Shown here: in pieces, positions 1 through 8,103 of the stretch
Layout: the number at the start of each line of letters is the position of its first letter
Position numbering within the stretch: the first letter of the stretch is position 1
Assembly: GCA_018823285.1 (NCBI GenBank)
Contig: JAHJIQ010000076.1
Location: 32,141 to 96,140 of the forward strand
Source of the DNA: Pseudomonadota bacterium
Lineage (GTDB): Bacteria; Desulfobacterota; Desulfobulbia; Desulfobulbales; JAGXFP01
Reading direction: 5' to 3'
DNA length: 64,000 bases
Notes under the pieces: model-generated
Seen by the model: only the letters and a program-made list of their open reading frames with translations
What the model was told of the DNA's origin: nothing
Databases searched by the model: none
Made by a program: the position numbers and the translations under genes

Positions 1-984
1 GGAACGGGTTTCGATGACGATCCGCTGGTCACTCGGGGTGATTTCCAGCAGAATCTCGCTTGGCCGCACCACCGCGCCGACGGTTGTGACATTGAGTTTG
101 TTGATCAGGCCGGCAACCGGACTCCGGACGATATTCCGTTCCAGGCGATCGACGCTGGTGTCGATTTCCGGGTTTAATTTTTCGATCTCCTCCTGGATTT
201 GGGTCAACGTTGCGGACGCTTCGGCGCGAAAGCGGGCGGACGCTTCCTTGATTCGTGATTCCGCTTCCGATATCGCCGCTTCAAGACGGGGAACGGCGCT
301 CAATGCGTCCGAGATCTGCGATTTCAGCCGTTGAATGTGCATCTGGCTGTCCAGCACCTCCAGTTCGGAGGCGGCGTTGTTTTTACTGAGGTCTTCAATG
401 ACATGATGCTTCTGCTGGGCGAGGACCAGCTCCTGGAGCAGATTCTTCTGTTTGGAATTCATCTCCGCCAGTTCGCTTTTCTTCTGCCTGCTCAAGGCCT
501 GGAGAACCTGGCTTTCTTCGGAAAGTTGGGCGAGGCGGGCTTTCCAGGCAGCGGTTTCGACCCGAATGACATCGGAGTCTTTCAGGTCTTCGGGGAAGTC
601 GATCCGGTCGCTGCCGTTCAATTCGGCAAACAGTCGGGCTTCACGTCCCCGCAGGGCATTGAGCTTTGACTGTTTGGTGCCGAGGTTGGAACGGGTCTGC
701 ACATCCGCCAGTTCAATTAACGGTTCCCCGGCGGCAACGACCTGACCTTCCCTGACCAGAATTTTCCGGACAATGCCCCCCTCAAGATGTTGCACGATCT
801 GCGACTTGCCGGCGGGAATGATCTGGCCCACGGTCCGCACGATCACATCAACCTTTGAGGTCCCGGCCCACAGCAGCAGGGACACGCTGCTGCAAAGCAG
901 GATCAGGATAAAGATCCGATGGGGGGTCAAGCCAGCAAAACTGCAGTTCCCCCGGTCGTATGCGGCAAGCTCCAGGGTCTCCAT
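1..984 (-). CDS. HlyD-family type I secretion membrane fusion protein (3' end beyond window)
   Basis: The reverse strand is open from an ATG at 984 to the window edge (328 codons, no stop), so the gene is cut at its C-terminus. The translation starts METLELAAYDRG, has one N-terminal membrane segment (about residues 22-42), then a biotinyl-lipoyl-like strand region with VQHLEGGIVRKILVREGQ and GEPLIELAD, a long alpha-helical hairpin (about 90-290) and the second lipoyl half with IVRSPVAGLINKL. This order is typical of HlyD/PrtE/LapC adaptors, which link an inner-membrane ABC exporter to TolC. Its ATG overlaps the stop of the upstream gene by one base (TAATG), so the two are translationally coupled. 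The ABC ATPase is probably beyond the left edge. Confidence 0.88.
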   Translation of the reverse strand, partial: METLELAAYDRGNCSFAGLTPHRIFILILLCSSVSLLLWAGTSKVDVIVRTVGQIIPAGKSQIVQHLEGGIVRKILVREGQVVAAGEPLIELADVQTRSNLGTKQSKLNALRGREARLFAELNGSDRIDFPEDLKDSDVIRVETAAWKARLAQLSEESQVLQALSRQKKSELAEMNSKQKNLLQELVLAQQKHHVIEDLSKNNAASELEVLDSQMHIQRLKSQISDALSAVPRLEAAISEAESRIKEASARFRAEASATLTQIQEEIEKLNPEIDTSVDRLERNIVRSPVAGLINKLNVTTVGAVVRPSEILLEITPSDQRIVIETRS

Positions 985-1850
985 TATCGTGCCCGGACTT
1001 TGACCTGGGATGCTTTCGCGTTGCTGTTGCCGTCGACCACCAGCACCTCGATATTTTCTTTTGCCATGTTCATCTCGATCAGAATATTCCTCACCGCCAT
1101 CGCCCGATAGAAGCCCATCCGCTTCGCCTCGGAAAAACCGGTCGGGACTTCAACGAAAACGATTGCCCCGCCTCGTTCCACGAGGGGCTTCAGCGAGTCG
1201 AGCAACTGGGCGTGCTCTTCCTCGGTAAAGGCGATCGCTTTATCCTTGAAGCGGACCATGACTTCAAAATCGCTCTCCAGGGTTTTGTCCAGACCGTACT
1301 GCGGTTTCGGGAGAGCGGAGGTTGCTTCGATATTTTTTTCGGAACCGCCGAGCGAGGTTTTCGGTAACTGCAGTTTTTTCAGCCGCTGGATTTCACTTTC
1401 CAGATCCGTTTTTTGCCGGGTCAGTTCTTTGATCGCCTTGAGATTTTCAAGAGATTTCTTTTCATCGGGTGCAAGCAGGGCGAGTTTTTTCTTCAGCTCT
1501 TCAATTTCGAGGCGCAATTTTTTGTTCTCTTTCTCCAGTTCCTCGATTCTGCGTTTCAATGCCGCGTTTTCGAGCTTCAGTTGCTCGATTTCGCGTTTCA
1601 GTTCTTCGTTTTCGCGGCTCAGGTCAATAGCGGCCCCGGCAGCCTGTCCGGCATTTTCCGTGCTTTCGATCGCCGGCGGGGTCACCGTTTCAACCTTTGA
1701 AGTCCGCCCCAGCTCCAGGGCGAACATGAAGACGGCAACGATCATGATCGTCAGGAGGAACAGCAGGTTAAGAACCAGGTTGGTCGTTGCATCTACATAG
1801 CCGGGCCAAAAGATATTCGAACCATCCTGATCATCATGACGGGTATGCAT
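984..1850 (-). CDS. MotB/OmpA-like membrane protein with long coiled coil
   Basis: 288 aa. A short cytoplasmic N-terminus leads into one membrane segment (about residues 24-46). A strongly heptad-patterned, Glu/Lys/Leu-rich coiled coil follows (about 75-160). The C-terminal domain (about 190-285) ends with VRNILIEMNMAKENIEVLVV and is reminiscent of OmpA/MotB folds, although the canonical peptidoglycan-binding signature is weak. One-base overlap with the HlyD gene and proximity to TolC place it in a type I secretion operon. MotB-like proteins occur in some adhesin-secreting type I systems. Its own role, perhaps anchoring the exporter to the cell wall, is inference. Confidence 0.7.
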   Translation of the reverse strand: MHTRHDDQDGSNIFWPGYVDATTNLVLNLLFLLTIMIVAVFMFALELGRTSKVETVTPPAIESTENAGQAAGAAIDLSRENEELKREIEQLKLENAALKRRIEELEKENKKLRLEIEELKKKLALLAPDEKKSLENLKAIKELTRQKTDLESEIQRLKKLQLPKTSLGGSEKNIEATSALPKPQYGLDKTLESDFEVMVRFKDKAIAFTEEEHAQLLDSLKPLVERGGAIVFVEVPTGFSEAKRMGFYRAMAVRNILIEMNMAKENIEVLVVDGNSNAKASQVKVRAR

Positions 1851-1937
1851 GCCGATTATCCACCTTCTAAGCTTTCTTCAATTGAGTACGAATAACAAAT
1901 GTCTCGAAAAGGCTCCGGGCCCTTTCATGAATTACTC

Positions 1938-3587
1938 TCAGTTGTCCTTGCCCGCATCGGTCCAGGGGGTCCCCATGGTCAGGCGAACCAGCTGGGCCAC
2001 GGTATTCATCTCGAAGACGTGGAGATTCACCAGCCTGGAGCGGACCTGATAATAACTGTCATAAACGGTAAGGAGATCCAGGAGAGACTGGTTGCCGGAC
2101 AGCATGCGTTTGGACATCGCCTCGGTTGCGGTTGAGATCGATTCCAGCTCCTCATAGCCTGAAACAATCCGCTCGCCGGTAGTTGCCAATGCGGCGTAAT
2201 TTGCCGAGAGTTCCTGCACGACCCGCCGTTGCTGGTCATCCAGGCGGTATTGCAGTTCCTTGTAGCGTGCCTTGCGCTCGGCGAGACTCAAGTAATCTTT
2301 TCCGCTGTTGAAGAGGTCCCAGTTCATCACCATCATCAGTCGCCGGTCTCGCTGGCCTTGGGAATTGGGCTCTCCGCCCGCGTGGAGTGCGAATGTGTCG
2401 GTGTACTCCAGGTCGAATCGCGGCAGAAATTGCCCTTTTGCCGCAGACTGCTGGATTTTTGCGGCTTCCAGTTCCGCATTGAGGGCCGTGATTTCAGGGT
2501 TGGCTTCGATGGCTTTGGCAACCGCCTCGGGGAATGATTTCGGGAGAAGGGCGACGCCAACGTCTTCGACTACCGGGAGAGTCACTTTCCGGGGGACCAG
2601 GTTGGTCAAGCGGACGAACTCGATTCCGGCAGCCAGATGGGCAGATTCCTGCTCAAGACGCGAGGAAAGGGTTTCCTGCCTCCGGGCACGGACCCGGGAC
2701 ATGTCGGAGATGCTTGAAGCTCCCGCGTCGGCTCTCTTTTCAATGTAGTCGAGCAGGTCGGCAAGCTGGGCTTCAAAATCCCGGATGATATCAGCCTGCA
2801 ATCGACTTGCGACCAGGGTAAGATAGGTGCTGACCGTGGATACGTAGGCGTCGCCTTCGCTTGCCCGGTAATTCTCCCCACTCACGAGCTCCCTCTTCTG
2901 ACGGCGACGCCAGTCGAGGAAAACCGGCAGGTTGTACAAGGGCTGGCGGACCACCAGGGAAGCATCGGTCCGGTCGTGGGTGTCGGAAGCAACCAGTTCC
3001 CCGGTGGTCTCATCGACAATAACGGAGGGTTCCGATTTTTCTTCTCCATAATTGGCCCGCACCGATACGGAAGGCAGGAGAAGGGCCAGAGCCTGGCCGG
3101 TTTGCGCCTCAGCCTGCTCTTTACGCGCCAGAGCGGCCAGGCTTTCACGATTGAAACCGCGTCCGGCCCGGATGGATTCCGTAATCCCGGTTCTGCTGAG
3201 TTCCAGCGCGCCTTCTTTATCCAGGATCTGATAGTCAGCCATGCTTTTGACAAACTGGCCGTCAACATCTGCCAATACCTGGATTTCCGGGACTCCCATC
3301 AATCCGGCGAGGTTTGGCGCCCCAGGTTTGCCGGGAGCGGCGGTCGCCTGGCCGAAGCCATCAAGTTCGGCTTCTGGTGACGGGGGGGCGGAACTGTTTC
3401 GGGGTGAAGTTTCGGGGGTAAAGAACTGATCATGCAGGGTATAGTCTTTGGCAGATGTGGATTCCGGCGTGAGGGCCCGGATCGGGGCCTCGGCCGCAAA
3501 GGTCGAACCGCTCTGGAGCAGGAAAATTTGCAGGATTATCAGGAAAATACTACAAACACACCTTTGGAATCTGCAGATCACAAGCAT
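1938..3587 (-). CDS. TolC-family outer-membrane efflux protein
   Basis: 549 aa, first gene of the type I secretion operon. An N-terminal hydrophobic signal segment (about 10-30) is followed by about 90 residues of Pro/Ser-rich linker and then two outer-membrane efflux protein repeats (about 125-330 and 345-540), rich in helical Ala/Glu/Arg segments such as LVVRQPLYNLPVFLDWRRR. This matches the duplicated TolC architecture, forming the outer-membrane channel for the HlyD adaptor. The start is ambiguous: AAGGGGG touches the ATG at 3587, while the GTG two codons later has a better spacing of about 6 nt. A gap of 87 nt separates it from the MotB-like gene. Confidence 0.88.
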   Translation of the reverse strand: MLVICRFQRCVCSIFLIILQIFLLQSGSTFAAEAPIRALTPESTSAKDYTLHDQFFTPETSPRNSSAPPSPEAELDGFGQATAAPGKPGAPNLAGLMGVPEIQVLADVDGQFVKSMADYQILDKEGALELSRTGITESIRAGRGFNRESLAALARKEQAEAQTGQALALLLPSVSVRANYGEEKSEPSVIVDETTGELVASDTHDRTDASLVVRQPLYNLPVFLDWRRRQKRELVSGENYRASEGDAYVSTVSTYLTLVASRLQADIIRDFEAQLADLLDYIEKRADAGASSISDMSRVRARRQETLSSRLEQESAHLAAGIEFVRLTNLVPRKVTLPVVEDVGVALLPKSFPEAVAKAIEANPEITALNAELEAAKIQQSAAKGQFLPRFDLEYTDTFALHAGGEPNSQGQRDRRLMMVMNWDLFNSGKDYLSLAERKARYKELQYRLDDQQRRVVQELSANYAALATTGERIVSGYEELESISTATEAMSKRMLSGNQSLLDLLTVYDSYYQVRSRLVNLHVFEMNTVAQLVRLTMGTPWTDAGKDN

Positions 3588-4045
3588 CCCCCTTGATTAA
3601 TTTTCGCAGGATACAATTTACGATTTCTTTGTGCTGCTTGAAGCGGAGGTGGGGTGTGGTATGAAACAGAAGTGGTTCCCAGGCCGGCAACTCTTTTCCC
3701 CTACAACAACATCTCCCCCCCGGGGAAAAACTCTATGGTGCATCAACTCGCTGATGACCATGAAAGTTCGGTAAATCGAAGATCAATACCTGGAACGCAA
3801 ATGAAGTTTCCCCCCGGAAATCACCCAAGCATTCTCTGTTTAACACTTTTGTTTACCAATTTCTACTTATTCATTACCTAATGATATTCCGGTGACTTAA
3901 AGCCAGGTTGAGCGGCCTGCCTGCTCATAGGAGACTTATACCCGCAGGGGCAAGGATGGATTTGTCACTGGGTGCCCTGTGATGAATAGAACATCAGGGT
4001 TCTGGTGCCCTTGGATGACACTGACAACGGGTTGGGTGGGCAGGA
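3588..4045. other. Intergenic region with a degenerate repeat fragment
   Basis: No convincing gene. Positions 3899-3958 (agccaggttgagcggc... and gagacttatacccgcaggg) are a decayed copy of the hairpin unit found in the composite repeats at 10.4, 24.2, 34.7 and 36.8 kb. The rest is probably the promoter region of the tolC operon and the 3' side of the 4.0-kb gene, but I see no clear promoter. Confidence 0.5.
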
Positions 4046-4648
4046 TCAGTCCGCGATATGATCGACAGCGTACCGGGCCATGACTTCGTGGATTTTGACC
4101 GGTGGCGCGCGGTCGAAATAATGCTCAACCACCACATGGCCCAGTTCATGGGCCACCACTTTCAATTCACTGTGCTGTGCGGCAAGATAGAGGGCATTCT
4201 CTTTTCGGGAATAAAAGGAAATGAAATTGACCTTCTTCCGGTAGCGTTTGAACAGTTCCTCCCGGGCCTCTTCGGCCGTTGAAAACAGGAGGATTTCGAA
4301 CCGGAGTTTTTCCGGGAACATCTCCAGCACCAACTGGACTTGCTCCAGAACAAGATCGATCTTGGCGGCCACCTCATCCTGAACGGTCATGTTCCTCCGG
4401 CCTCTTAACAGGTAGGACATATTCCTGCTTAAGATCAGTTCCCGGTTCAGTTTATGGAGTTGTTGCTCATCCCCGTAACGGATGGTTGCATAGCGGGTCT
4501 CCAATTCAGCAGCATTGGCAAACGACGGCAGCAGAAGCAGCACGACCGCAAGAGCCATCCGGCCGAGCCGGGCGGTCGAGACCCCTGGCCCGGATCGAAG
4601 GCCGATCGTTGTGCAGTCGATTTTAAGGAGTTGCCCTCTCCGTAGCAT
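4046..4648 (-). CDS. Exported HExxH metallopeptidase-like protein
   Basis: 200 aa. A GGAG sits 7 nt before the ATG. The first about 30 residues precede a hydrophobic signal-like segment MALAVVLLLLPSFANA, so the signal peptide is unusually far from the start, or translation begins at Met31 (4558). The mature part carries VAHELGHVVVEHYFDR, a gluzincin-type HExxH zinc site with a His a few residues later, near the C-terminus. This resembles peptidase MA-like proteins in which a family-specific Glu follows. The protein is short and ends soon after the motif, so it may be a binding or assembly protein rather than an active protease. Substrate is unknown. Confidence 0.6.
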   Translation of the reverse strand: MLRRGQLLKIDCTTIGLRSGPGVSTARLGRMALAVVLLLLPSFANAAELETRYATIRYGDEQQLHKLNRELILSRNMSYLLRGRRNMTVQDEVAAKIDLVLEQVQLVLEMFPEKLRFEILLFSTAEEAREELFKRYRKKVNFISFYSRKENALYLAAQHSELKVVAHELGHVVVEHYFDRAPPVKIHEVMARYAVDHIAD

Positions 4649-4723
4649 AGATCTCCATCATCATTGCCGGATCAATTTGCAACGGTGATCCGTTCTGTCC
4701 GGCCGGAAGTTCGGGGTGCGGGA

Positions 4724-5299
4724 TCACCGACCTTCCGGCTGCTCCCTGATTTCAAATCCGGCCAGTGAATGCCTGAGATCGCCGGTCAACTTCTGCAATT
4801 CCGGAGAATTGATTACCTCCGGAGAGGCATGGAGCTGATCCGTCAGGCGGCGCATCTCATGAATCTTGTCGGAGAGGAATCTGTTGACCTCCTGAAGCCG
4901 GGCGATCACTTCCTGGCCGTCATCATTTTCCCGCAGGCGAACGTGGGGGTCCAAGACCCCACGGCTCATCTGTTCAAGAACGGTCTCGAATTTGTAAAGC
5001 GGCCCGGCGATCCGGTGGGTGTGCCGCATCACCGCCCAGGCGAGGAGTAATCCAAGAGGAATCATGATGACCCAGACGACCATCAGAACATGTTTGAAGA
5101 GCATGGCTGGGGTGCTTGCGACCTGCAGGGCATAATTTTCATAGCTAATCGTCAGGTGCTGGGCGGTGGTGTAACTCAGCAGGATGGCAAAAACCAGGGC
5201 AAAGAGGGCGAGCAACAGGTAGAAATTGAACATGTAGCGCCCCTGAAATCCCTTGTTGATGAAATAATTCTTTCTCTTGTAGCCCTTGCGGTTGTTCAT
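4724..5299 (-). CDS. HAMP-domain inner-membrane protein
   Basis: 191 aa. The ATG at 5299 is preferred because GGAGAATCCC precedes it; an in-frame ATG four codons upstream lacks a spaced ribosome site. Two membrane segments (about 22-46 and 66-92) bracket a short periplasmic loop, followed by a HAMP-like linker (HRIAGPLYKFETVLEQMSRG) and a coiled-coil tail. There is no kinase, GGDEF or methyl-accepting domain, so any signal must pass through a partner. It lies 36 nt downstream of the SurA-like gene on the same strand, as seen for similar small HAMP proteins in Desulfobacterota. Function unknown. Confidence 0.7.
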   Translation of the reverse strand: MNNRKGYKRKNYFINKGFQGRYMFNFYLLLALFALVFAILLSYTTAQHLTISYENYALQVASTPAMLFKHVLMVVWVIMIPLGLLLAWAVMRHTHRIAGPLYKFETVLEQMSRGVLDPHVRLRENDDGQEVIARLQEVNRFLSDKIHEMRRLTDQLHASPEVINSPELQKLTGDLRHSLAGFEIREQPEGR

Positions 5300-5335
5300 G
5301 GGATTCTCCATCTCTTTCCGGGATCTCTGGTTGTG

Positions 5336-6064
5336 TTATTCTGCGGCGGCGGACGCGGCGACCCTGATTTCGGCCTGATTGCGCAACTCTTGGAGCCATC
5401 TGTCAAGGGCCTGCTCCTGATGATCGAGAAGAATTGTTTTCCGGGCCTCCTCAGGTGTCAACCCCGGGTCGTCCTGTGGCGGTATGCTGGTGAGGGCATC
5501 GAGCCGAAGCGTATATTCCCGGTCATCGATCAGGATCGGCCGGGACGCTTCTCCAGCTGCAACGGAGAGAAGCGCCACCTGCAATGAGGTGCCAAGCTCT
5601 CGAAATGGTCCGGCATGTTTTTTTTCTCCGGCAGGCTGGTTGGAGACCGGCAGCAGAGTCAGTTCTACCTGAAAGTCCTGCAATTCAAGAAAGCGATCGA
5701 TTTCCTGCCGGGATGGATTTGAGCGGAATGAGTCGAACTTCCGCTCGAGGAGAATTTTGGTCAGTGACTGGGCATAAAAGTTCTGGATCGAATGGCGGAA
5801 CTCCTCTTCCTGGTCAAGCCCCATCTTCATGGCCTCCTGGATCAGGAGTTCCCTGGTGATCAATGATTCGATAAACTGCTGCCGGTCTCCCGGGGGGCGT
5901 GGCAGGTTCCGGTAAATTTCATCAAGCTCGGAGGTGGAGATGATCCGGTCGTTGATGACAACGGCCGGGTCAGCTACCGGTTTTTTCTGTCGGTCAAGAA
6001 AGAATCCTGTGGTCATGATCGTAACAATCACGGCGATCAGCAGGATCGAGAAGACATATTTCAT
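5336..6064 (-). CDS. SurA/PpiD N-terminal-like membrane-anchored chaperone
   Basis: 242 aa from ATG 6064 (preceded by GGGGGCTC); a TTG 63 nt upstream opens the frame but is less likely. One N-terminal membrane anchor (about 2-22), then a SurA-like region: AVVINDRIISTSELDE, PPGDRQQFIESLITRELLIQ and LGLDQ-type helices. These are the pattern of the chaperone module in periplasmic peptidyl-prolyl isomerases. No parvulin catalytic domain is evident. The C-terminal half carries a short beta-rich region and a Glu/Gln-rich helix. Likely an outer-membrane-protein folding factor or a partner of the neighbouring HAMP protein; this is inferred from the N-terminal pattern only. Confidence 0.62.
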   Translation of the reverse strand: MKYVFSILLIAVIVTIMTTGFFLDRQKKPVADPAVVINDRIISTSELDEIYRNLPRPPGDRQQFIESLITRELLIQEAMKMGLDQEEEFRHSIQNFYAQSLTKILLERKFDSFRSNPSRQEIDRFLELQDFQVELTLLPVSNQPAGEKKHAGPFRELGTSLQVALLSVAAGEASRPILIDDREYTLRLDALTSIPPQDDPGLTPEEARKTILLDHQEQALDRWLQELRNQAEIRVAASAAAE

Positions 6065-6277
6065 GATGAGCCCCCGAGCTGATTTCGGCAGATCCGGATG
6101 ATCTGCCGGTTTGTTTTGCGGATCCAAGTATCAGGCGAAACGGGCCCACGTCAGTTCGCAGACCCTTCCGGTTCCCCGTCTGCCGCAGTGAGCTTCCAAT
6201 AACGATAACTGAAGTGCGAGCGGGGTGTAAACCTGTTTTTCAAGGCAGGTTTTCCGGGTGTTTACAGATCCTGCTTC

Positions 6278-7351
6278 CTACCTGCCGAAGAGCGGCAGGA
6301 ACCGGCCGTATCCCTCGGATTCGAGTTGTTCAACCGGGATAAACCGCAGGGCGGCGGAGTTCATGCAGTAGCGTTTGCCGGTGGGTTGCGGCCCGTCGTT
6401 GAAGACATGGCCGATATGGCTGTCCGCCTTTTTGCTCCGCACCTCGGTCCGGACCGAGAGAAACAGGGTCCGGTCCTCGCGGGTGACGATATTTTCCGCA
6501 ACCAGAGGCTTGGTAAAACTCGGCCAGCCGGTGCCGGATTTGTACTTGTCCTGTGAGCTGAACAGCGGCTCTCCTGAGACCACATCGACGTAGATCCCCT
6601 CCCGCTTGTTGTCCCAGTATTCATTGTTGAAGGCGGGCTCGGTGCCGTCTTCCTGGGTCACCTTGTATTGGATGGCGGTCAGTCGCTGCTTCAGTTCCTT
6701 CTTGCTCCACTGCTTCTTTCCTTCACCCCAGATTTCCTGCAACCGTTTGTCACGGCCGCAGTTCCAGCGGTATGCCTTGTAACGGACAGGGTTGTTTTTA
6801 TAATAGTCCTGATGGTAGCTTTCCTCGCCTTTGATCGGGTAAAAGGTCGAAGCCTCGAGGATTGGGGTAACGACATTTTTACCGGGAAACCTTTCGACAA
6901 CTTCCTTTTTAGACTCTTCAGCAAGTTTCTTTTCGGTCTCATTCGCCACGAAGATGGCGCTTAAATAACTCGTTCCCTTGTCACAGAACTGTCCGCGGGC
7001 ATCAAAGGGGTCGATGTTGACCCAGTAATGGTCCAGCAACTCCCTATAGCTTACCTTTTGCGGGTCATAGGTTATTTCCACCGCTTCATAATGGCCCTGG
7101 TGATTGCCGTTGTATGTCGGATTGTCTGCCGTGCCGCCGGTGAATCCGGACATCACATCGGTCACCCCGGGAAGTTTTTCAAAATCCGCCTCCATACACC
7201 AGAAGCAGCCGCCGGCGAAGATTGCGGTTTTCAGAGGGTTGCCGGAGGGAGTGCTCATCGCTTTTTCTCCATTGCCGTTGTCGGCAAAGGAGGGCTGCAG
7301 GATGAGCAATCCCAGTAAGACGAGTGTCAGGGAGAGGAATGTTTTTGTCAT
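6278..7351 (-). CDS. msrAB: Exported bifunctional peptide-methionine sulfoxide reductase MsrA/MsrB
   Basis: 357 aa. A signal peptide (about 1-23, ending SFA) is followed by a complete MsrA domain (about 40-195) with the catalytic [10 protein letters not shown], then an MsrB domain (about 212-345) with SGTGWPSF and the catalytic [11 protein letters not shown]. The fusion reduces both S- and R-epimers of methionine sulfoxide in exported proteins. AGGTGATACC-like spacing (GAGGTGATACC) precedes the ATG. It starts 23 nt after the stop of the selenoprotein gene at 7375-7698, so they are probably cotranscribed. MsrB lacks the two CxxC zinc pairs of some forms. Electrons probably come from a CcdA/DsbD-type thioredoxin route. 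Confidence 0.95.
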   Translation of the reverse strand: MTKTFLSLTLVLLGLLILQPSFADNGNGEKAMSTPSGNPLKTAIFAGGCFWCMEADFEKLPGVTDVMSGFTGGTADNPTYNGNHQGHYEAVEITYDPQKVSYRELLDHYWVNIDPFDARGQFCDKGTSYLSAIFVANETEKKLAEESKKEVVERFPGKNVVTPILEASTFYPIKGEESYHQDYYKNNPVRYKAYRWNCGRDKRLQEIWGEGKKQWSKKELKQRLTAIQYKVTQEDGTEPAFNNEYWDNKREGIYVDVVSGEPLFSSQDKYKSGTGWPSFTKPLVAENIVTREDRTLFLSVRTEVRSKKADSHIGHVFNDGPQPTGKRYCMNSAALRFIPVEQLESEGYGRFLPLFGR

Positions 7352-7374
7352 GGTATCACCTCGCAGTTCATTTG

Positions 7375-7698
7375 TTATTCATTCTGGTCAGGGCTGGTCT
7401 GTTTCAGGGTCCGGACATAGGTCCCGGCCTCTTTGAGCCGGTCGGCCATCTCTTCCACCCTTACCCTCCGGGGATCGAAGATCACCCGGTTGACCTCGGA
7501 AAATCCGTGCCAGCCGCTTTCGACCGCGAGCACTCCCGGCCGCCCTTCCAGGGCAGCTTTGCCGACATCATATCAGAGGACGACAAAGGTCGCGTGGCCG
7601 GGAGATGTCGTCTGTTCACCGGCCACAGTTGCGGCACCTTGGAAAAGTGCCAGAGTCAGCAGAAGAGTACTGAAGAGGATCAATCGTCTGCGCTCCAT
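7375..7698 (-). CDS. Exported selenoprotein, mini-MsrA-like, with in-frame TGA (Sec42)
   Basis: The reading frame from ATG 7698 to TAA 7375 has 108 codons with one internal TGA at codon 42 (7575-7573). A perfect ribosome site AGGAGGTG lies 6 nt before the ATG. The product (107 aa if TGA is Sec) has a signal peptide (ends about TVAG) and reads HATFVVLUYDVG, then [12 protein letters not shown] and [14 protein letters not shown]. Aligned without gaps to the adjacent MsrAB N-terminus ([34 protein letters not shown]), U42 falls exactly on the catalytic MsrA cysteine and A, F, E, PGV, V, SG and DP are shared. The Sec follows the family logic seen in other MsrA selenoproteins. A SECIS-like hairpin follows. 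Alternative: a pseudogene with a premature stop. Confidence 0.8.
7539..7575 (-). promoter_or_regulatory. Predicted bacterial SECIS element of the mini-MsrA selenoprotein
   Basis: From the TGA (7575-7573) there are 15 nt, then GCUGCCC (7557-7551), loop UGGAA (7550-7546) and GGGCGGC (7545-7539): a 7-bp stem with one G-U pair and G at loop position 2. The loop begins 22 nt after the codon, inside the known bacterial SECIS range, where a guanine in the first two loop positions binds SelB. The match was found by eye only. Confidence 0.72.
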
Positions 7699-7741
7699 AA
7701 GGCACCTCCTTGACCGGCGGATTTCGCACCCGCCGGTTCAG

Positions 7742-7969
7742 TTATTTCATGGTATCAGAGATTCCTGTTTCCATGGTTTCTTTTTTCATGGTGTCCATCG
7801 GCGGGGCCATGGTTTCGCTCATCCCACCCTTTTCCATGGTTTCCATCGGGGTGGGCATTGCTTCATCCATCATTTTCTTCTCGCCGCCGGTGGTAAAACA
7901 GCCGGATAAACCGAGTCCCAGAGTCAGGATGATTGCCAGGGTCTTGATTGCTGTCGTTTTTGTTTTCAT
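7742..7969 (-). CDS. Methionine-rich outer lipoprotein
   Basis: 75 aa. Lipobox LSGC at residues 20-23 ends a hydrophobic signal. The mature part (about 52 aa) contains roughly 14 Met residues in repeated MExMxKGGMSETMAPPMDTMKK-like spacing, with Thr, Glu, Lys and Pro but no aromatic core, so it is probably unstructured. It lies 43 nt before the selenoprotein gene and msrAB follows. Exposed Met residues could act as a reversible oxidant sink, or bind Cu(I); both are inference. No close family is recognised. Confidence 0.72.
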   Translation of the reverse strand: MKTKTTAIKTLAIILTLGLGLSGCFTTGGEKKMMDEAMPTPMETMEKGGMSETMAPPMDTMKKETMETGISDTMK

Positions 7970-8064
7970 TTTGTTTCCTCATTTGCCAGTTGTTGACGTT
8001 TCCCGTCCCAAGAAGCGGCAGGACCCTTTTCCTGACTAAACGATAAGCAATTGATGTGAAGGGG

Positions 8065-8094
8065 AGATAACGCCAAGGTAAAGATTTGGTAAAG
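8065..8094 (-). promoter_or_regulatory. Pho-box-like direct repeat and candidate promoter before the lipoprotein-Sec-msrAB genes
   Basis: On the reverse strand CTTTACC (8094-8088) is repeated as CTTTACC (8083-8077) with AAAT between them, i.e. 7-4-7 and an 11-bp period as bound by OmpR/PhoB-type regulators. TTATCT at 8070-8065 could be the -10. It lies between the kinase stop and the Met-rich lipoprotein gene (start 7969), and would let the upstream response regulator control this operon. Confidence 0.45.
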
Positions 8095-8103
8095 AAATGG
8101 AGG

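Noticed and set aside
7375..7698. Reading the TGA in the mini-MsrA frame as a plain premature stop (pseudogene)
   Set aside because: The downstream 65 codons stay open and conserved, the SECIS-like hairpin is present, and the ribosome site is excellent. It cannot be excluded, so confidence is below 0.9.
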